A stretch of DNA of 11,082 bases from an uncultured Solirubrobacterales bacterium (GTDB taxonomy: Bacteria > Actinomycetota > Thermoleophilia > Solirubrobacterales > Solirubrobacteraceae). A model generated the notes under the pieces. That model was not told the DNA's origin, searched no databases, and saw only the letters and a list, made by a program, of their open reading frames with translations. This document shows, piece by piece, positions 6,322-11,082 of the stretch (within the stretch, counting starts at the first letter, position 1; each line of letters opens with the position of its first letter). A program made the position numbers and the translations under genes. The stretch spans positions 1-11,082 of the forward strand of contig CAJBIG010000048.1 of assembly GCA_903953065.1 (NCBI GenBank), in the 5' to 3' direction.

Positions 6322-6501
6322 ATGGTGCTCGCAATCAGTAACGCGCTGGCGATCGACATCGGCTTGATCGGCGTCTTCTTCGTCCTCTTCCCGGCGATCG
6401 TGACCGTTCTGCTGGTCATCGCGGGCGCCGGCGTGTACGTCGAGAAGCAAGAGAACGACGCCTACCTTGAGCAGCATCGCATTCCCGGCAGCGAGCTTTA
6501 A
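6322..6501 (+). CDS. Small single-pass membrane protein, function unknown
   Basis: This 59-residue frame begins MVLAISNALAIDIG. It has one strongly hydrophobic segment at about residues 12-40 (IDIGLIGVFFVLFPAIVTVL and onward) and then a charged, probably cytoplasmic tail with EKQENDAYLEQHRIPGSEL. I recognise no family. Evidence that it is real: a -10-like box exactly 7 nt before the ATG, as at two neighbouring genes; a clear membrane segment followed by a hydrophilic tail; and a stop only 5 bp before the start of the downstream dehydrogenase gene, consistent with a two-gene operon. The frame on the opposite strand here looks like a shadow. It could help recruit or anchor the dehydrogenase to the membrane, but that is speculation. 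Confidence 0.7.
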   Translation: MVLAISNALAIDIGLIGVFFVLFPAIVTVLLVIAGAGVYVEKQENDAYLEQHRIPGSEL

Positions 6502-6506
6502 TTACT

Positions 6507-7406
6507 GTGGCCAAGCCGGTCGCGCTGATCAGCGGAGGCGCTCGCGGAATTGGATTTGCGACCGCCCGAAGGCTGGCGGTCGATCACCGAATCGCGCTGC
6601 TTGATCTCGATCCCGCTGCGCTGGAGCAGGCTGCGGCGCGCTGCGGCCCTGACGCGATCACAGCCGTGTGCGACATCACCGACCAGGCTCAGGTTGACGC
6701 TGCAATTGCGCATGTCGTCGCCGAGGCTGGCGGGATCGACGTCGTCTTCTCAAACGCGGGGATAGGCGGCGGCGGCTCGCTGAGGCTGCTCGACCCCGAT
6801 GTGCTGGCGGCAATCGTCAACGTCAACTTGATTGGCAACTGGCGCCTGATTCACGCGGCGCTGCCTTACGTGATCGAGCGACGCGGATACATCATCGCCA
6901 ACGCCTCAGCTTCGGCGCTGATGCCGGCAATCGGATTCGGCGCCTACGCCTCCAGCAAGGCGGCGCTTGAACATCTGATGAACGTGCTGCGCGGCGAGGT
7001 TGCGCACCTCGGCGTTGACGTTGGCGTCTCCTACTTCTGGTTCGTCGGCACCGACATGGTTGAGGGCGCCGAGCGCGAGATGGGCCGCATCGGCGAGCTT
7101 CGCAGTGAGATGCCCGGCCCGCTGAAGGGGATCGTCAGCGTTGAGAAGGTCGGCCAACTCCTCGCCACCGGCATCCGCGCACGAGCGCGGCGCGTCGTCG
7201 CACCACGCTGGATCACTCCGATCTTCTTCCTGCGCGGGATGATCGGCAGCCTCGTTGATCGCGGCACCGCCGGGATTGCCGCCGAGCTAGACGACGCGAC
7301 AGCCGAACGGATTGCCGAGCAGGGCAGCTTCGCGGCCGCCTTCCGCAGCACGCAGGCAGGCCACCGCTCTGCGGCGGGCAGCGTCGGCCAGCCGCTCGGC
7401 GATTAA
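6507..7406 (+). CDS. Short-chain dehydrogenase/reductase (SDR), NAD(P)-dependent
   Basis: This 299-residue Rossmann-fold oxidoreductase is of the classical SDR type. The cofactor motif is GGARGIG (10-16), followed by acidic D33 and D35 at the end of strand 2, which suggest preference for NAD(H). Also visible are NAG (83-85), N107 in NVNLIG, and the catalytic set S134, Y147 and K151 (YASSK). About 50 residues beyond the usual 250 form a C-terminal extension with a hydrophobic stretch ITPIFFLRGMIGSLV near residue 237. Substrate is not predictable. The start is GTG at 6507, giving MAKPVALISGG; no strong ribosome site or separate -10 box is seen, so it is probably translated from the transcript of the small upstream gene, 5 bp away. 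It converges on pgi with 3 bp between stop codons. Confidence 0.9.
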   Translation: MAKPVALISGGARGIGFATARRLAVDHRIALLDLDPAALEQAAARCGPDAITAVCDITDQAQVDAAIAHVVAEAGGIDVVFSNAGIGGGGSLRLLDPDVLAAIVNVNLIGNWRLIHAALPYVIERRGYIIANASASALMPAIGFGAYASSKAALEHLMNVLRGEVAHLGVDVGVSYFWFVGTDMVEGAEREMGRIGELRSEMPGPLKGIVSVEKVGQLLATGIRARARRVVAPRWITPIFFLRGMIGSLVDRGTAGIAAELDDATAERIAEQGSFAAAFRSTQAGHRSAAGSVGQPLGD

Positions 7407-7409
7407 CCC

Positions 7410-9053
7410 CTAAACCGGGCGCTTCTGCGAAGCGCGGTAGCGGCGCGCCAGGGAGTTGGTTGAGCTGTCGTGCTGGAGATCAGGCTTATCGGCATCCATG
7501 AGCTGGTCGGCGAGCGTTCCGGCGAGCACCTTGCCGAGCTCGACGCCCCACTGGTCGAACGAATCGATTCCCCAGAGCACGCCTTCGGTGAAGGCGCGGT
7601 GCTCGTAGAGCGCGACCAGCGTGCCGAGCGCGCGCGGCGTTAGCTGACCGTCGATCAACAGCGTCGTTGATGGCCGGTCGCCAAGGCAGATGCGGGCCGA
7701 AATCTGCGCTTCGGGGCTGCCGGCGGCGCGTAGCGTGTCGGCGTCGCGGCCAAAGGCCAACGCTTCAGCCTGAGCGAACATGTTCGCCATCAGCAGGTCG
7801 TGGTGGTCGCCGAGCGGGTAGATCGGATCGCAGAAGCCGATGAACTCGGTCGGCACAATCTCCGTCCCCTGATGAATCATCTGGTAGAAGGCGTGCTGGC
7901 CGTTGGTGCCGGGCTCGCCCCAGAAGACGGCCGCGGTATCCCAGCCGACCTGATCACCGTTAAGCATCACGTGCTTGCCGTTCGACTCCATTTCAAGCTG
8001 CTGCAAGTAGGCCGGGAAGCGTGCCATCTCGGCTACATAGGGAAGAATCGCGACCGTCGGAAGGTTCAGCAGGTTTCGATTCCAAACGCCGACGAGGCCC
8101 ATCAGGACCGGCATGTTCTCTTCCAGCGGGGCGCTGCGCAGGTGCTCATCGACGGCGTTAAAGCCGGCCAACATGTCGGCGAAGTTCTCGCGGCCGATCG
8201 CGCACATGATCGTGAGCCCGACCGAGCTGTCCATCGAATAGCGGCCGCCAACCCAGTCCCAGAAGCCGAACATGTTGTCGGTGTTGATGCCGAATTTGGC
8301 AACGCCCTCAGCGTTGGTTGAGACGGCGACGAAGTGATGCTCGACCGAATCTTCTCCGAGCGCATCGACGATCCAGTCTCGCGCCGTGCCGGCGTTGGTG
8401 AGAGTTTCGAGCGTCACGAATGTCTTCGAGACGATGATGAAGAGCGTCTCCTCAGGGTCGAGGTCGAGCGTCTTCTCAGCGAAGTCGCTGCCATCGACGT
8501 TGGAAACGAAACGGAACTTCATCTCGCGGTCGCTGTAGTGCGAGAGCGCGATCGTCGCCATTTCGGGGCCGAGGTGCGAGCCGCCGATGCCGATATTGAC
8601 AACGTTGCGGATCGGCTTGCCGGTAGCGCCCTTCCACTCTCCGGAGCGGATCTTGTCGGTGAAGTCGCCCATTCGGTCCAAGACCTCGTGGACCTGATCG
8701 ACGACGTTGACGCCGTCGACGATGATCTCGTCACCCTTGGGCGCGCGCAGCGCCAGATGCAGCACCGAGCGGTCCTCGGAAACGTTGATTGCCTCGCCGG
8801 CAAACATCGCCTTGATTCGCTCTTCGATCCCCGCCTCACGGGCGCAGGCGATCAGCAGCTTGATTGTCTCCGGGCTGGCGAGCTGCTTCGAGTAGTCGTA
8901 GTGGTAGCCGTCAAAGTCGACTGACATCTCGTCGGCGCGATCGGCGTCGGCGTCGAACATCGAGGCCAGGCTCTGACCTTTGAGCTCGGCGGCGTTGGCT
9001 TTGAGCGCAGCCCACGAGGGCAGCTCGTCGAGACGTGTCTGCTTGATTTCCAT
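7410..9053 (-). CDS. pgi: Glucose-6-phosphate isomerase
   Basis: Pgi interconverts glucose 6-phosphate and fructose 6-phosphate in the cytoplasm. The 547-residue product matches the classical family (549 in E. coli). Motifs seen are NIGIGGSHLGPEM (153-165), SKTFVTLETLTNAGTA (209-224), DWVGGRYSMDSSVGL (266-280), MESNGK with E356, GEPGTNGQHAFYQMIHQG (379-396) with H387, and DQWGVELGK (500-508) with K508; E356, H387 and K508 correspond to the catalytic residues of E. coli Pgi. I chose the ATG at 9053 over an upstream ATG at 9116, because MEIKQTRLDELPSW fits the family start and the longer form would overlap tal by 58 bp. The start is 5 bp after the tal stop, with GGAG 8 nt upstream inside tal. 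Last gene of the zwf-tal-pgi set. Confidence 0.96.
   Translation of the reverse strand: MEIKQTRLDELPSWAALKANAAELKGQSLASMFDADADRADEMSVDFDGYHYDYSKQLASPETIKLLIACAREAGIEERIKAMFAGEAINVSEDRSVLHLALRAPKGDEIIVDGVNVVDQVHEVLDRMGDFTDKIRSGEWKGATGKPIRNVVNIGIGGSHLGPEMATIALSHYSDREMKFRFVSNVDGSDFAEKTLDLDPEETLFIIVSKTFVTLETLTNAGTARDWIVDALGEDSVEHHFVAVSTNAEGVAKFGINTDNMFGFWDWVGGRYSMDSSVGLTIMCAIGRENFADMLAGFNAVDEHLRSAPLEENMPVLMGLVGVWNRNLLNLPTVAILPYVAEMARFPAYLQQLEMESNGKHVMLNGDQVGWDTAAVFWGEPGTNGQHAFYQMIHQGTEIVPTEFIGFCDPIYPLGDHHDLLMANMFAQAEALAFGRDADTLRAAGSPEAQISARICLGDRPSTTLLIDGQLTPRALGTLVALYEHRAFTEGVLWGIDSFDQWGVELGKVLAGTLADQLMDADKPDLQHDSSTNSLARRYRASQKRPV
7419..7435. terminator. Perfect hairpin in the convergent dehydrogenase/pgi junction
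   Basis: GCGCTTC-TGC-GAAGCGC is a perfect 7-bp inverted repeat with a 3-nt loop. It begins 12 nt after the dehydrogenase stop and lies inside the final codons of pgi. Because the two genes are only 3 bp apart, there is no other room for a terminator on the plus strand. No T-tract follows on either strand (CCGGTTT follows on the minus strand). It may be a bidirectional terminator of the T-less actinobacterial type, or a chance repeat in GC-rich coding DNA. Confidence 0.35.
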
Positions 9054-9058
9054 TCCCG

Positions 9059-10144
9059 CTACTCCGCTGCGAGCGCTGAACGCTTTGTGTTGATCGCTTC
9101 GATCAACGTCGTCCAAGAGTTGACGAATGAGCTCGCGCCATCGCTTTGAAGCTTCGCAGCGAGCGCGTCAAGGTCAACTCCGGCGGCCTCGAACTCGCTG
9201 AGGACGGCTTCGCAGTCGCCACCGTCTGGGTCCATCACGACGACCGGCGTAGGGCCGTGGTCGCCGTAATCGAGCAGCGTTTGCTCGGGCATCGTGTTGA
9301 CGGTGTAAGGAGCGGCAAGCCCAGCGATGTAGAGCACATCGGAGGCCTCCGGGTCTTTCGTGCCGGTGCTGGCCCAGAGCAGCCGCTGCGGCCGCGCGCC
9401 CTCGTTCATCAGCGCCTGAACGCGCTCCGAGGCGAGCAGGTCGCGGTAGTCGCGATAGGCGCGGCCACCGATCGCGAGCCCGAGCTTGTCCTTCAGGTTG
9501 CTGGGCACCTGGTCGGCAACGGCAACGTCCCAGCGGCTCATGAAGAGCGAGGCGACCGACTGGATGTTTGGTGAGAGGCCGTCGGCGACGCGGCGCTCAA
9601 GGCCGGTGTAATAGGCGTCGGCGGCGGCCAGCGCGTGGGCGCTGTTGAAGAGCAGCGTCACGTTGACTGGAATGCCGGCGTGGATCGCTGCACTGATCGC
9701 CGGCAGCCCCTCGGGCGTGCCTGGGATCTTGATGAAGACGTTGGAGCGATCAACTTTGGCGTGCAGCTCCTTTGCCTGAGCGACCGTTGCGTCGGTGTCA
9801 TAGGCCAGCTCGGGCGAAACCTCAAGCGAGACGAAGCCATCGAGGTTGTCGGTCCGCGCGTGAATGTCGCCGAACAGATCGGCGGCGCGCTGGAGATCAG
9901 AAATCGCAGCCTCGAAGAAGACCTGCTCATCGGTCATGTCGCTTCCGTGGAAGCCGTGGACCTGTTCGTCGTAGCTGTCGCCGCCGGTGATCGCCTTCTC
10001 GAAGATCGTCGGGTTTGAGGTCAGACCGGTGACGCTCAGCTCGGCGATGTAGTTCGCCAGTGTGCCCTCGTCGAGCAGCGTTCGCGTGATGTTGTCTAGC
10101 CAGAGGCTCTGGCCCGCTTCGTGGAGGGCTTGTGTCGCTTTCAT
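9059..10144 (-). CDS. tal: Transaldolase
   Basis: Transaldolase moves a dihydroxyacetone unit between sedoheptulose 7-phosphate and glyceraldehyde 3-phosphate in the non-oxidative pentose phosphate pathway. The 361-residue product fits the long actinobacterial/cyanobacterial type. Visible are SLWLDNITR (13-21) with D17, VTGLTSNPTIFEKAI (38-52), VSLEVSP (105-111), NVFIKIPGTPEGLPAI (135-150) with the Schiff-base K139, GIPVNVTLLF (157-166), and SVASLFMSRWD (196-206). The ATG at 10144 gives MKATQALHEAGQSLWLDN and follows a clear AAGGAG 10 nt upstream. A longer in-frame extension to 10342 overlaps zwf and reads as low-quality sequence, so I rejected it. The gene lies 25 bp after zwf and 5 bp before pgi, which points to one operon. 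In some bacteria tal and pgi are fused; here they are separate. Confidence 0.96.
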   Translation of the reverse strand: MKATQALHEAGQSLWLDNITRTLLDEGTLANYIAELSVTGLTSNPTIFEKAITGGDSYDEQVHGFHGSDMTDEQVFFEAAISDLQRAADLFGDIHARTDNLDGFVSLEVSPELAYDTDATVAQAKELHAKVDRSNVFIKIPGTPEGLPAISAAIHAGIPVNVTLLFNSAHALAAADAYYTGLERRVADGLSPNIQSVASLFMSRWDVAVADQVPSNLKDKLGLAIGGRAYRDYRDLLASERVQALMNEGARPQRLLWASTGTKDPEASDVLYIAGLAAPYTVNTMPEQTLLDYGDHGPTPVVVMDPDGGDCEAVLSEFEAAGVDLDALAAKLQSDGASSFVNSWTTLIEAINTKRSALAAE

Positions 10145-10147
10145 CGC

Positions 10148-10161
10148 TGTTCTGCTCCTTA
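10148..10161 (-). promoter_or_regulatory. Ribosome binding site of tal
   Basis: AAGGAG in the 25-bp zwf-tal gap, 10 nt before the ATG at 10144, is the clearest Shine-Dalgarno sequence in the window. It settles the tal start against the longer in-frame extension to 10342. Its presence, against the absence of such sites at the three proposed leaderless starts, shows that this genome uses both modes. Confidence 0.7.
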
Positions 10162-10169
10162 GACCGCTG

Positions 10170-11082
10170 TTATTTGGACGGTTGGTCGTGCATGTGCGGC
10201 GGAATCCAGCCGGAGGCAGGCGCCAAGCTATCTGCTTCCTTCGGGCCCCATGAGCCGCGCTTGTAAGGGTAAATCGGCGTCGCGTTGCCAAGAATTGGAT
10301 CAACAATTCGCCATGCCTCATCGATCGTTCCCTGCGTCGCAAAGAGGTCGTGATCGCCTTCGAGCGCCGCTGAGAGAAGCCGCTGATAGGGCGGGATCTG
10401 GTGGGCGTCTTGGCGCACGGCAGCTAGCTCGATGTCCTCGACCTCGAAGGTGTCGACGGTCGGCTTGCGCGACTGGACTTCGATCGCGACGACAACCTGG
10501 GGGTTGATCTGGAAGCGGATCCGGTTGCCGCGCGGGTGATCCTTTGGAAAAAGCTTCTCCGGCGGCGTCTTCAGCTCGACGACAATTTCGGTCGCCGTCA
10601 CCGGCAGGCACTTGCCGGCGCGGATCAAGACCGGCACATCGGCCCATCGCCAGGTGTCGATGTGCAGTTTCATCGCCGTGTAGGTCTCGGTCGTCGACTT
10701 CGGGTCAACGCCCTTCGTCTTGCGGTAGCCGGTGTACTGGCCGCGGACAATGTCCTTCGGCTTCATCGTCCGTACTCCGCGCAGGAAGCGTGCTTTCTCT
10801 TCACGCAGAGCCGCGTCGCCATGACCGCTGAATGGATCCATTGCGACCAGCGTCAAGACCTGGAAGAGGTGGTTCTCGATTACGTCGCGGATCGTGCCAA
10901 CAGCGTCGTAGAACGAGCCGCGGTCAGCAACGTCAAAGTCCTCAGCCATCGTGATCTGAATCTGGCGAACATGGTCGCGGTTCCAGACCGGCTCAAGGAA
11001 GGTGTTGGCAAAGCGGAAGAAGAGAATGTTCTCAACCGGCGTCTTGCCGAGGAAGTGGTCGATGCGGAAGATCCGATCCTCC
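10170..11082 (-). CDS. zwf: Glucose-6-phosphate 1-dehydrogenase (5' end outside window)
   Basis: Zwf oxidises glucose 6-phosphate to 6-phosphogluconolactone with NAD(P), the entry to the oxidative pentose phosphate pathway. I read 303 residues from the window edge (frame starting at 11081) to the TAA at 10170, so about 160-210 N-terminal residues, including the cofactor-binding GASGDL region, are missing. Seen are the substrate-site signature RIDHFLGK (visible residues 6-13), FRFANTFLEPVWNRDHV, RDVIENHLFQVL, STTETYTAMKLHIDTWRW and IRAGKCLP. The residue after the signature lysine is Thr, where E. coli has Glu; the ending GSWGPKEADSL is common in this family. An internal ATG at 10949 is not the start, because homology continues upstream without a break. 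It leads into tal 25 bp later. Confidence 0.95.
   Translation of the reverse strand, partial: EDRIFRIDHFLGKTPVENILFFRFANTFLEPVWNRDHVRQIQITMAEDFDVADRGSFYDAVGTIRDVIENHLFQVLTLVAMDPFSGHGDAALREEKARFLRGVRTMKPKDIVRGQYTGYRKTKGVDPKSTTETYTAMKLHIDTWRWADVPVLIRAGKCLPVTATEIVVELKTPPEKLFPKDHPRGNRIRFQINPQVVVAIEVQSRKPTVDTFEVEDIELAAVRQDAHQIPPYQRLLSAALEGDHDLFATQGTIDEAWRIVDPILGNATPIYPYKRGSWGPKEADSLAPASGWIPPHMHDQPSK

Noticed and set aside
6262..6477. A 71-codon minus-strand frame opposite the small membrane protein gene
   Set aside because: It has a low-complexity acidic stretch (DDQQNGHDRREEDEEDADQA), no start signal, and would run into the methyltransferase promoter. The plus-strand frame has a promoter-like box and a membrane segment.
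8334..8924. A 196-codon open frame on the plus strand, antisense to pgi
   Set aside because: Composition is biased to Asp, Val and Arg as expected for a shadow of GC-rich coding sequence; no start signal or domain is seen.
9054..9116. Longer start for pgi at 9116
   Set aside because: It would overlap tal by 58 bp, the added residues do not resemble the family N-terminus, and the ATG at 9053 has a suitable GGAG upstream.
10145..10342. Longer start for tal at 10342
   Set aside because: The extension is an Arg-rich out-of-frame reading of the zwf 3' end, whereas the ATG at 10144 has an AAGGAG site and the family N-terminus.
10947..10949. ATG at 10949 as the zwf start
   Set aside because: Homology including the RIDHFLGK substrate-site motif continues upstream to the window edge, so this is an internal methionine.
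1..11082. A novel defence, mobile or CRISPR-type system
   Set aside because: I saw no repeat arrays, transposase, integrase, nuclease or toxin-like genes; all larger genes belong to known metabolic or assembly families.

Overview
The window is GC-rich (about 60 % by eye) bacterial chromosome, densely packed with genes, with ATG and GTG starts and many stop/start overlaps. Protein flavour suggests an actinobacterium, most likely Thermoleophilia (Solirubrobacter/Conexibacter-like). Pointers are a Rieske ferredoxin and SufU inside the suf operon, the style of the G6PD, and promoters that look leaderless. This taxonomic call is inference with moderate confidence. No tRNA, rRNA, CRISPR array or mobile element was seen.

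Region 1 (1-5612, minus strand) is a SUF iron-sulfur cluster assembly operon. It reads from an Rrf2-family regulator (5586-5092) through sufC, sufS, sufU, a Rieske ferredoxin and sufB to sufD, whose 3' part runs off the left edge. SufS with SufU mobilises sulfur from cysteine, and SufB-SufC-SufD is the scaffold ATPase. The regulator has three cysteines suited to hold a cluster. A perfect 7-bp inverted repeat lies over its probable -10 box, which suggests autoregulation by Fe-S status. The gene order differs from the usual actinobacterial regulator-sufB-sufD-Rieske-sufC-sufS-sufU.

Region 2 (5613-7406) holds a METTL7-like methyltransferase gene (minus strand). It is divergent from a two-gene unit on the plus strand: a 59-residue single-pass membrane protein and a short-chain dehydrogenase. 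Three starts (regulator, methyltransferase, small protein) share the layout TANNNT, exactly 7 nt, ATG, which predicts leaderless mRNAs. An imperfect hairpin separates the methyltransferase gene from the suf promoter.

Region 3 (7410-11082, minus strand) is a sugar-phosphate operon, zwf (5' end outside the window), tal and pgi, linking the oxidative and non-oxidative pentose phosphate pathway to glycolysis. It converges on the dehydrogenase gene with only 3 bp between stop codons. A 7-bp hairpin inside the last codons of pgi may act as terminator.

Most of the window is ordinary housekeeping. The points of interest are the regulator/operator/leaderless promoter layout, the permuted suf order, the short SufU, the METTL7-like enzyme and the unannotatable small membrane protein.
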